DNA from: Oceanospirillales bacterium
GTDB lineage: Bacteria > Pseudomonadota > Gammaproteobacteria > Xanthomonadales > SZUA-36
DNA length: 54,040 bases
Direction: 5' to 3'
NCBI GenBank assembly: GCA_003233115.1
Contig: QIKV01000024.1
Span: forward strand, 1-54,040
A program made the position numbers and the translations under genes. The notes under the pieces are model-generated. The model was not told where the DNA came from. It did no database searches and was given only the letters and a program-made list of their open reading frames with translations. Shown here in pieces: positions 31,724 through 39,480 of this stretch (position 1 is the stretch's first letter; each line of letters opens with the position of its first letter).

Positions 31724-33799
31724 ATGTCACCAGTAATACCTATAGACACCAATTTCCCTGTCAAGATTGAATCTCCATTGGCCGGTGATTTACTCCTGGG
31801 GTCGATGACCGGCCAGGAACAGATGGGCCGGTTGTTTGTTTTTCACATGGACTTATTGAGTGAAAATCCTGAGTTGCATTTCGACGATGTGGTGGGACAA
31901 CAGGTTACTGCGATACTTTCACTTACTGAAGGTGAAAGGTATTTTAATGGGTTTATAACAGAATTCAGATATGCGGGTTCCCATGGCCGGTTCTCCCGAT
32001 ACGAGGCGACTATCCGCCCCTGGTTCTGGTTTCTGACACGCACTGCTGACTGTCGGATTTTCCAGGAAATGAAAGTACCGGACATAATCAAAGAGGTTTT
32101 TCGTGACAACGGGATGGCAGATTTTGAAGAGCATTTAAGCGGTAACTACAGGCAATTGGAATATTGTGTTCAATACCGTGAGTCAGATTTCAATTTTGTC
32201 AGCCGCTTGATGGAGCAGGAAGGCATTTACTATTTCTTCGAACACCAGGCCGAAAAGCATGTGCTGGTTATGGCCGATGACATCGGTGCGCATAAACCGT
32301 TTCCGGCTCACGAATTGGTTCCTTTCCATACAGATTTCAGCGGTGTCCACAGCCAATTTGATGACTATCTGGACTCCTGGACAACAACGCAATCCATTAT
32401 GCCCACCAAATACGCCATTCAGGACTTTAATTTTAAAACCCCCAAAGCAGACCTGCTGTTAAAGTCCCAACAAGACAGCAGCCATGCTTACCCTCTGGGC
32501 GACCCGGAAATATATGACTATCCTGGCGAATACCCGGAACCGGCCAATGGCAAGAATTATGTGGAAATCAGGCTGCAGGAACTCCGGTGCCAGCATGAAA
32601 GGGTCCAGGCTAGCGGGCCGTGCCGGGGGATTTCCCCAGGCTGCCTGTTCACGCTCGATAGTTATCCCAGGGAAGATCAGAACAAAGAATACCTGGTTAT
32701 TTCCGTCGGACATAATATCAATAACATGCCTTTCATTTCAGGGGAGGGCCAGGCTGATGAATTATATCGATGCCAGATTGAGGTAATGGACAAGACCAAG
32801 CCTTTCAGGAGCGCGCGGGAAACACCTAAACCCATCGTGCAGGGGCCACAAACGGCGATCGTAGTTGGTCCCTCTGACGAGGAAATCTACACAGATGAGC
32901 ATAGCCGTGTGAAAGTACAGTTTCACTGGGATCGCTATGGGCAAAAGGATCAAAACAGTTCCTGCTGGGTGCGTGTGTCACAGGCCTGGGCGGGTGCCAA
33001 ATGGGGTAGCATCCACATTCCCCGCATTGGCCAGGAAGTGATTGTCAGCTTTATGGAAGGGGATCCGGATCAGCCCATCATCACTGGCCGGGTTTATAAC
33101 GCAGATTTTATGCCCCCGTATGACCTGCCATCGAACAAGACCCAAAGCGGTATTAAAAGTCGCAGCAGTAAGGAAGGTTCGCCTGCTAATTTTAATGAAT
33201 TACGTTTTGAAGACAAAAAAGGTGAGGAAGAAATCACCCTTCATGCAGAAAAAGATCTGAGTACAGTGGTCGAAAACGATGAGACAAGACAGGTGACCAA
33301 TACGCGTGGAGTAACGGTTGGTGCCGGTGACAATGCAAGGCCCACCGAAACCATTGAAACCCTCCAGGTCTTTGGCCAGCGTCTCGTCGATATCCGGGGA
33401 AATGATGGTCTGTCAGTCAGCACGGGCGACAAAGGGCGCAAAGTAGACATCATTGATGGCAACTATGAATTGAAAGTCGAAAAAGGCCACTATTTGCTCG
33501 GTGTAGATCTGGGCAATGCCCAGACAACGGTCACAGCGGGCAATGTCAGCGTTGAAGCAACAGCGGGTAGCATTGCCTTGAGTACCCCGGCGAATACAAC
33601 CACCATAGAGGCGGGGCAATCTATCGAATTGACAGTGGGTGGGAATTCTCTGGTCATTGATCAGGCTAAAATTGAACTGAAATCTGCAGGCAGCACCATT
33701 ACTATCGATCCTTCCGGGATCAGTATATCCGGCTCGATGATTTCATCAACAGCCAGTGGTGTGCATACAATTTCGGGCAGCATTGTTAATATTAATTGA
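31724..33799 (+). CDS. vgrG: T6SS spike protein VgrG (TssI), 691 aa
   Basis: Trimeric puncturing tip. The gp27-like N-terminal part contains PDIIKEVFRDNGMADFEEHL and ESDFNFVSRLMEQEGIYYFF. The gp5-like part contains VKVQFHWDRYGQKDQNSSCW, then WVRVSQAWAGAKWGSIHIPR and IGQEVIVSFMEGDPDQPII, all diagnostic. After the OB fold comes a repetitive beta-helix ending SISGSMISSTASGVHTISGS. No C-terminal catalytic extension is visible, so effectors must be attached as separate proteins, which fits the DUF2169 genes downstream. It has its own promoter region with a CRP-like site. Confidence 0.96.
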   Translation: MSPVIPIDTNFPVKIESPLAGDLLLGSMTGQEQMGRLFVFHMDLLSENPELHFDDVVGQQVTAILSLTEGERYFNGFITEFRYAGSHGRFSRYEATIRPWFWFLTRTADCRIFQEMKVPDIIKEVFRDNGMADFEEHLSGNYRQLEYCVQYRESDFNFVSRLMEQEGIYYFFEHQAEKHVLVMADDIGAHKPFPAHELVPFHTDFSGVHSQFDDYLDSWTTTQSIMPTKYAIQDFNFKTPKADLLLKSQQDSSHAYPLGDPEIYDYPGEYPEPANGKNYVEIRLQELRCQHERVQASGPCRGISPGCLFTLDSYPREDQNKEYLVISVGHNINNMPFISGEGQADELYRCQIEVMDKTKPFRSARETPKPIVQGPQTAIVVGPSDEEIYTDEHSRVKVQFHWDRYGQKDQNSSCWVRVSQAWAGAKWGSIHIPRIGQEVIVSFMEGDPDQPIITGRVYNADFMPPYDLPSNKTQSGIKSRSSKEGSPANFNELRFEDKKGEEEITLHAEKDLSTVVENDETRQVTNTRGVTVGAGDNARPTETIETLQVFGQRLVDIRGNDGLSVSTGDKGRKVDIIDGNYELKVEKGHYLLGVDLGNAQTTVTAGNVSVEATAGSIALSTPANTTTIEAGQSIELTVGGNSLVIDQAKIELKSAGSTITIDPSGISISGSMISSTASGVHTISGSIVNIN

Positions 33800-33866
33800 T
33801 GTGTAGCGTGACTCAACATTCCCGGGAAACAAACGGATTGCCTGTCATTGCCACGGAGCTTCCAGC

Positions 33867-34940
33867 ATGGAGCTTGTAAACACCAGCCCGGTGCCAGTTG
33901 ATTTTGCGATTGTCGGCAAACTCCCCGGCGAGTCGCGCGCATTAATTTTGACTGCCAAGGCCACATTCCGGATTGAAGATAATGGCCAGGTAAAGCTGGA
34001 GCAGGAAACGCCGTTTCCGCTTTTGAATGAAGATCAACCCACTGAACTGGGATTGCAACCACGTGACAATCTCCCCCGGCTCGACCCGGCGTTTGAAGTC
34101 ATGTTGCTTGGCAAAGCCTATGCGCCCGGTGGGCGGGCTACGACCGAGATGACGGTCACGCTCAGCGTCGGTGATGTGCAGCATGAAATGGATGTTATTG
34201 GCGAACGTGTTTGGCAGGGCGAAGGGGACAGTGCCAGCATGTCGCCCCCTGAAGCCTTTGACACCATGCCGTTGGTGTGGGAGCGGGCATTCGGCGGGTC
34301 TAAACAGGTGTTAATCGACAGGGAAGCCTCACTCGATGTCAGTTCGCCGATGAATGCCGAGGGCAAGGGCTTTGACCATATCACCCAGGCGCGTGAACTG
34401 GGTGATGCATTCAATTGCCCGGAAGGTTATCCACAATTTGATGCCACGCGCTCGTTACCCAACCTGGAAACTCCCGATCAGCGCGTGAAATATTGGTCTG
34501 ATTTGCCGTTGCCCGTTTGCTGGGCGCCCGTACCCCATTCATCGGGTTTAATTTTTGAACGGTTTAAACGTTCATGTGAAAAGCGCGGTAAGGACTACGT
34601 CGTGATGGATGCACCTGAAATGCTACATCGGGCACACCCCGACTGGGTAATTGACACGCCGGGCGCGGGTGCTGTTGTAAGTCTTGAAGGCGCCTGTAAT
34701 CGGGGTTCAATCAAATTCCGATTGCCAGAGTTGCGAGTCGTGGCAGACTTCCAGGTCGGTGACCAGGGAGAAGCCATAGAGCTAAATCCCCGCACGCTGG
34801 TATTGTTACCTGAGGAACAAAAATTCTATATCACTTACCGTTCCGTCACCCAGTTTGTTACCAGAATGAGAGAGACAAGAGTAATACGTATAAAGTTACT
34901 AAAAGGTTGGTGTGCAGACAAGAAAGAGGAATCCTTATGA
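33867..34940 (+). CDS. DUF2169 protein, candidate T6SS effector adaptor (first copy), 357 aa
   Basis: Opens with ELVNTSPVPVDFAIVGKLPG and continues AKATFRIEDNGQVKLEQETP and MLLGKAYAPGGRATTEMTV, the pattern of DUF2169. DUF2169 proteins are encoded with VgrG and T6SS cargo and are thought to act as effector chaperones or adaptors, loading cargo on the spike. There is no signal peptide or TM. Its stop overlaps the next gene's ATG (ATGA), so the two are translationally coupled, as expected for a chaperone-cargo pair. It lies 67 bp after vgrG. Confidence 0.85.
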   Translation: MELVNTSPVPVDFAIVGKLPGESRALILTAKATFRIEDNGQVKLEQETPFPLLNEDQPTELGLQPRDNLPRLDPAFEVMLLGKAYAPGGRATTEMTVTLSVGDVQHEMDVIGERVWQGEGDSASMSPPEAFDTMPLVWERAFGGSKQVLIDREASLDVSSPMNAEGKGFDHITQARELGDAFNCPEGYPQFDATRSLPNLETPDQRVKYWSDLPLPVCWAPVPHSSGLIFERFKRSCEKRGKDYVVMDAPEMLHRAHPDWVIDTPGAGAVVSLEGACNRGSIKFRLPELRVVADFQVGDQGEAIELNPRTLVLLPEEQKFYITYRSVTQFVTRMRETRVIRIKLLKGWCADKKEESL

Positions 34941-35815
34941 GTCTTCCGATACATGTCAACGTGATTTGGGATCCCACCAACGGTGCTAATCTGCATACCC
35001 TCTGGGGACCAGCACCTGTTATTCCACCCGCACCAGGTACCCCGACGGCTTCCTTTGAAATGATCACAACACAAATGTGGTCAGCAGGATTTCTTTTGGG
35101 GCAAAACAAGTTTACAACGACAATACTTCACAGGGGTGTTTTTATTTGCATTGATGATCATGATATTGGAACACTGATTCCTGACATTACGATCCCACCC
35201 GTCAATGCTTATTACGCGATTATGTGGCCTTTCTCCTCGCGAAAAATGGTGTTCACAGCATCAACAGTCAAAATGAATAAAAAACCGACTTCCTGCAGTC
35301 AGATTTTTCCTCCTCTGCCAATGATGACTTGTGGTGACCCTGTTACTTTGCCTTTGGGAAGGCCTTTGATCAACTTTATGAATACAGTCACAGTAGGGCT
35401 TACATGGGCTGATTTCGGTATGGGTGTGCTAAAAATTGCGTTGTCAATGGCGATTGATGTGATTTTTGACTGGAAGGCCATTAAAAACTTTTTTAAAGGT
35501 GTTAAAGAGGTTGGTGAGGAAGCTGCTGAAAAGCTGGGCAATTTAATTGCCAAAGAAACCATTAAAAAACTCGGTTTTGATGGAAGCCCAAAAGCGCTAG
35601 CTAAGAAAGCTATCAGTGCACTTGCCGGGTGGGGCACATCGGCCCTCGAAGGCAACCCGACGCTGTCTCTCAAGGTCGGTGGCGGATTGGTGCCGGAGGT
35701 TGGTGTTCAGGCGGGAGGTGATCCAGATGCGGGTAGCGGAGAGGTGTTCGGCATCCCGGTGGCTGCCACATCAGGCAATTTGCCGAGTGCTGAACAAATC
35801 AACATACTTCGGTAA
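34937..35815 (+). CDS. Unknown protein, candidate T6SS cargo/effector, 292 aa
   Basis: I do not recognise a family with certainty. The N-terminal ~150 residues are rich in beta-like, Pro- and Thr-containing sequence with cysteines (CSQIFPPLPMMTCGDPVTLP), reminiscent of PAAR-like tip domains found beside DUF2169. Then comes a hydrophobic stretch GMGVLKIALSMAIDVIF, an amphipathic Lys/Glu/Ala-rich helical segment (about 180-240), and a Gly/Ser-rich tail with GNPTLSLKVGGG. The gene is visibly AT-richer than its neighbours. It is coupled to the upstream DUF2169 gene by an ATGA overlap and followed by another DUF2169 gene. No catalytic motif or adjacent immunity gene could be identified. Confidence 0.6.
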   Translation: MSLPIHVNVIWDPTNGANLHTLWGPAPVIPPAPGTPTASFEMITTQMWSAGFLLGQNKFTTTILHRGVFICIDDHDIGTLIPDITIPPVNAYYAIMWPFSSRKMVFTASTVKMNKKPTSCSQIFPPLPMMTCGDPVTLPLGRPLINFMNTVTVGLTWADFGMGVLKIALSMAIDVIFDWKAIKNFFKGVKEVGEEAAEKLGNLIAKETIKKLGFDGSPKALAKKAISALAGWGTSALEGNPTLSLKVGGGLVPEVGVQAGGDPDAGSGEVFGIPVAATSGNLPSAEQINILR

Positions 35816-35827
35816 CGGCAGAGATCA

Positions 35828-37075
35828 ATGACCGAACGTAAACCGGCACGGCCAGCCTACGATATAGACATCGACATGGGTGGGGATCCGGACGGCGATG
35901 GCTGCTTTGCCTATGCGCTGATAAAATTTGCCTACCACATCAATGCGACTTCGGGAAAACTCGAGGTGATGCCCGCGGTTGCCCTGGAAAACGATTTCAG
36001 AGACGAAAACCTCAGCCCACGCTTACCTCCGCACAGCGATTACTGGCCGGCCAAAAAATTTACCGATGTGGCCGTACTGGGATCCGCGTTTGCAGCGGGC
36101 GGCCAACCCGTTGAGCGCATGCAGGCCGGCCTGGAAATCGCCGGTCGTTCCAGGCAGGTAGCTGTAATCGGTGACCGTTTCGTTGAGTGGGGCCAGGACG
36201 GGCAGCCCAGACTGGGGGGCGCACAGCCGTTCACCAGCATGCCGATGAGTATCGACCGGGCTTACGGTGGTTGTGACTTCCGCGTGCCGTTTGATAAAAC
36301 AGATCCAAGATCCATGGGTGTCACGCTTGAGTGTGACTATCCAGGGCTTTACCCCCGAAATCCGTGGGGTACAGGTTACCTGGTGCTGCCTGACCCGATT
36401 GAAGGCATGCGCCTGCCCAATCTTGAGGATCCGGATGACCTGCTGACCGATGACCGGATCATCACCCGTGATCCTGCACAGTGGTATCTGCAACCCATGC
36501 CGGCTTACCTGGAGTGGATGCCGGTCAATTGTTTCCCGCGCAGCCTGTTTTTGGCGATCGAGTGCGAACCGTGGTTTCCATCACCGGATGACGACAGGCT
36601 CGAGGAAGTTAAGCGCGGGTTTTTGCCCACTGGATTTCGTACACATCTGCAAGATCAGCATTTTGGAAATCCACCACATAAGAGATTCCGCCAGGAGTCA
36701 TCGCACGGCCTGATATTTGCAAAAGCGTTGTTCGGAACGGACGTACGGGTGACCGGTATGCATCCGGAACATGCGAGCCTGGGGTTCAGGCTGCCCGAGG
36801 CGGCTCCGGGTGTGGAGATGAAAATCGAAAATAAACGTGAACAACTGCAACCGCAACTGGCTTCGGTGGCAATATATCCGGATCTGGAATATGTCACCAT
36901 GACCTACACCGTGAGCATGCCTTCACCGCGGCCGTTTATCCCGGGCATTCACAAATATATACCGGTTGCCGTGAGCGTGAACGGCGACCGGGCGGTGCCC
37001 TATCAGCCGCCGGCCACGGTCAAAGACCGCCTGGATGCTGCCCGGGCCGCGCAGGAGAACAATGGGAGCGAATGA
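35828..37075 (+). CDS. DUF2169 protein, candidate T6SS effector adaptor (second copy), 415 aa
   Basis: A second, divergent DUF2169 member. Family features: AGGQPVERMQAGLEIAGRSR (the segment equivalent to PGGRATTEMTV in the first copy), VIGDRFVEWG, PMSIDRAYGGCDFRVP and a C-terminal segment with GMHPEHASLGFRLPEAAPG. The N-terminus (IDIDMGGDPDGDGCFAYALI) differs from that of the first copy, so the two copies probably serve different partners. It starts 13 bp after the candidate cargo gene and precedes the DUF6484 gene almost without a gap. Confidence 0.83.
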   Translation: MTERKPARPAYDIDIDMGGDPDGDGCFAYALIKFAYHINATSGKLEVMPAVALENDFRDENLSPRLPPHSDYWPAKKFTDVAVLGSAFAAGGQPVERMQAGLEIAGRSRQVAVIGDRFVEWGQDGQPRLGGAQPFTSMPMSIDRAYGGCDFRVPFDKTDPRSMGVTLECDYPGLYPRNPWGTGYLVLPDPIEGMRLPNLEDPDDLLTDDRIITRDPAQWYLQPMPAYLEWMPVNCFPRSLFLAIECEPWFPSPDDDRLEEVKRGFLPTGFRTHLQDQHFGNPPHKRFRQESSHGLIFAKALFGTDVRVTGMHPEHASLGFRLPEAAPGVEMKIENKREQLQPQLASVAIYPDLEYVTMTYTVSMPSPRPFIPGIHKYIPVAVSVNGDRAVPYQPPATVKDRLDAARAAQENNGSE

Positions 37076-37077
37076 GA

Positions 37078-37707
37078 ATGACACAGCAGGGCAAAACCAT
37101 GAAGAGCAAGCCGAAAAGTGACACCCGCCAGGCACGTGTATCGCCGCTGGAGCCGATATTGGCGGGCTATGTATCCTCTGATCGTGACCATGCACTGACT
37201 GCACCGGTCAGGGGAATTGAACTTTTTGTCGGCGAATGCCTGGATGACCGGCACCCTTCATTGACCGGCCGGGTGTTAGTCGCCTGGCAGGATGAACGAG
37301 CAAGCACAATTGAGAAATGGCTGCCCACACTTCAGGGGCTATCCGTTCGTAAGCTGGATCGGGTGCTTTTGCAACAACCTGTCAACTGGCCGGAACCCAT
37401 TGTTTTTGGTGTGCTAGACGGGTGTGCTGATCGGCGGCGGCCTGACCTTGTAGCTGAACATTCAATCGAGTTGAAGCCGGATGAAGCAGTGCGAATAGAC
37501 TCATGTAATGGCAGCCCCCTGGTAGAGATTTGCCAGGAAAATGATCAACCGGTCGTTCGGCTGCTTTCCGATGATGTGAATCTGGACCTCAACGGGAAAT
37601 TAGAAATAAGTGCACAAAGTATTGATCTGAAAGCAAAACAAGGTCAATTCTCAATTACTGCCGAGGGTGATGTTGTGGTCAAGGGTGAGATAATAGAACT
37701 CAATTAA
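37078..37707 (+). CDS. DUF6484-type protein with spike-like C-terminus, 209 aa
   Basis: The N-terminal half resembles DUF6484 (EPILAGYVSSDRDHALTAPV, SLTGRVLVAWQD), a family encoded in T6SS vgrG neighbourhoods. The C-terminal ~60 residues are short beta-repeats (VNLDLNGKLEISAQSIDLKA, FSITAEGDVVVKGEIIELN) very like the terminal beta-helix of VgrG, suggesting a separate small spike or tip extension. I chose ATG 37078, 9 nt after GGGAG; ATG 37072, overlapping the previous stop, is only 3 nt from it. It ends 17 bp before the convergent sheath paralogue. Confidence 0.72.
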   Translation: MTQQGKTMKSKPKSDTRQARVSPLEPILAGYVSSDRDHALTAPVRGIELFVGECLDDRHPSLTGRVLVAWQDERASTIEKWLPTLQGLSVRKLDRVLLQQPVNWPEPIVFGVLDGCADRRRPDLVAEHSIELKPDEAVRIDSCNGSPLVEICQENDQPVVRLLSDDVNLDLNGKLEISAQSIDLKAKQGQFSITAEGDVVVKGEIIELN

Positions 37708-37724
37708 GCGTGTGGGTTCCATCC

Positions 37725-39251
37725 CTATCCACCCCACGGTCCTGACAGCGCCCTAAGTGGGCTTGCAATCGACTGGAACCGCAGCAACCTCGCCATGTCC
37801 CGATTCCGGAAACTGACGATCGGCATGATTCCCAGCTTGAGAATCGCTTCGGCAGAACGTTCCGGCAGCAGCAGTTCCGCGCACGGCATCATCTTTTGCT
37901 CACCATCCTGCTGGTAACTATAAGCAGGTAGTTCGCCGATATCGGTGTTGCTGTCCGGGCTCATATTCCAGCCATATTCGGTAAAACTTTGCGCCAGCAG
38001 TCGTCCGCACGCCAGCGTAGGGTTGACCCACAAAAAACTCTCATGTTCACTGGCCTCGAGTTCTTCAAAATCAAAACTGTCGATTTCGTCGCTGTCATGC
38101 CCGTAGGGCAGGCGGCCGAGAACACGGGGTAGTGCCAGCCCGATGCGTCCTGCCGCCGGGATTTCCCTGAGCTGCTTCCAAAACGGGTTTTCTGCCTGCG
38201 ACCACTCGCTGGCCACAGGCTGCTGCGCCAGTGAATACGTGCCGATCAATTCACTTTCGGCCGCGCCGATCACTGCTGCATCCTGGATTTCAGCCAGGGT
38301 TCCCAGCGTTGCCAGTAAAGCAGCATCATTGGCATCCCCGCCAAAACTGTAGTTGCACAGCAGCAGGGAGAACCCTTCATCGTCAGCCGCGCGCCGGAAC
38401 CTGCCGACCAGTAACTGGTAGAGTCCGCAGTCGGCCATCGATTCAGCCGATGCCGGCAGCCCGGCCAGTAGTTCGCCCTTGCTGACATTGCAGACTTTCA
38501 GTTGCAGTTCTTCGCCGATTTCGGTTGTGTGGACCAGGTCATACAGCGAGCGCCAGGCACCTTCCAGTTGCTGGCAGTCAGGATGATGAAGAATGCTGCG
38601 CATGGTGCTGGTGATGGCCCGATCAACTGCATCCACAGCGGTATCCACCTTTGGATCGAGCCCATGGACGATATGCGGGCCGACGACCCTTTGTAGCAGG
38701 CTGTCGAGACGGGTTTGGGCGGCGGCGGCAGGTGCGGGTTGCGCGCGGCGCTCACCCAGCAAGCGCTCAAACATCTGGTTACCACTTTCTGTGCCGCTCT
38801 GGACATCATCCGTGGGGATGTCATCAACAGGCGCCGCCTCTGCTTCGGTCATTGGTTCAGCAGTGGAACGCATCACTTCTGACAGCGCCTGTGCAGAAGT
38901 TGCCGGATCCAGCAGGCGCTTGCGAAGCTTACGCAACTCGCCAAACAGCGGCAGGGTGTTGAACAGGTGGTCGGGGTGGAAATCATCCAGGTCCGCGGGC
39001 GCCAGTTCAACCACGGAGCCTTCAATATCTATTTCCAGCCGGGGTTCAAAGACCGACCACAGTTGGTCAATATTGTCCAGGTCGACATTTCTGACCGGTA
39101 CCTGCATTAACCTGGCTGGGTCGTTACCCGCCTTGTCCCTGGCATTGCCGCCGAACTCACCCAGCACCATCATCACGAAGGGTGATGTTTCAACGCGCCG
39201 TGGCTTATTGCCACCCGCCATTGCAAAATCAAATTCCAATCTGCCCGGCAT
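37725..39251 (-). CDS. Fused TssB-TssC-like sheath paralogue lacking the TssC C-terminus, 508 aa
   Basis: Residues 1-130 follow a TssB (VipA) plan: RRVETSPFVMMVLGEFGG, then VDLDNIDQLWSVFEPRLEID and DLDDFHPDHLFNTLPLFGEL. After an acidic/Ala-rich linker, residues ~190-508 follow TssC: ILHHPDCQQLEGAWRSLYDL, LKVCNVSKGELL, LALPRVLGRLPYGHDSDEID, FLWVNPTLACGRLLAQSF and LGIMPIVSFRNRDMARLLRF. It stops where canonical TssC still has ~150 residues, so it lacks the C-terminal sheath-linking part. It is transcribed divergently from the Ser/Thr kinase. A cap, baseplate adaptor or sheath regulator are possible roles; none is established. Confidence 0.8.
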   Translation of the reverse strand: MPGRLEFDFAMAGGNKPRRVETSPFVMMVLGEFGGNARDKAGNDPARLMQVPVRNVDLDNIDQLWSVFEPRLEIDIEGSVVELAPADLDDFHPDHLFNTLPLFGELRKLRKRLLDPATSAQALSEVMRSTAEPMTEAEAAPVDDIPTDDVQSGTESGNQMFERLLGERRAQPAPAAAAQTRLDSLLQRVVGPHIVHGLDPKVDTAVDAVDRAITSTMRSILHHPDCQQLEGAWRSLYDLVHTTEIGEELQLKVCNVSKGELLAGLPASAESMADCGLYQLLVGRFRRAADDEGFSLLLCNYSFGGDANDAALLATLGTLAEIQDAAVIGAAESELIGTYSLAQQPVASEWSQAENPFWKQLREIPAAGRIGLALPRVLGRLPYGHDSDEIDSFDFEELEASEHESFLWVNPTLACGRLLAQSFTEYGWNMSPDSNTDIGELPAYSYQQDGEQKMMPCAELLLPERSAEAILKLGIMPIVSFRNRDMARLLRFQSIASPLRALSGPWGG

Positions 39252-39480
39252 GTCCGATTTCCTGTCTTTTGGTGTGTCATTAAACCATGTAGTACCTTCA
39301 GGATAGCAGTTTCATGCATGAGTTTTAGAAGTTGATTCCAATCAGGCGAGGTAAGAATCCCATGAATTGGTCGTCGGTCTCGAATTCCAACCAAGAACTG
39401 GCGTAGAATAAAAGGGAATAGACTGGTCGCTAAATGGCGGCCTTCTTTGTCGTAAATTTGCGAGAATAGTTATTTTCTGA
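39252..39480. promoter_or_regulatory. Divergent promoter region, sheath paralogue versus Ser/Thr kinase
   Basis: These are 229 bp with no gene. They contain the palindrome TCATGCATGA (39312-39321), TTGATTCCAATCAGGCGA (39332-39349), which recurs with two mismatches upstream of the porin gene at 43827, and a -10-like TAGAAT near 39404. No CRP-like site is present. Confidence 0.4.
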
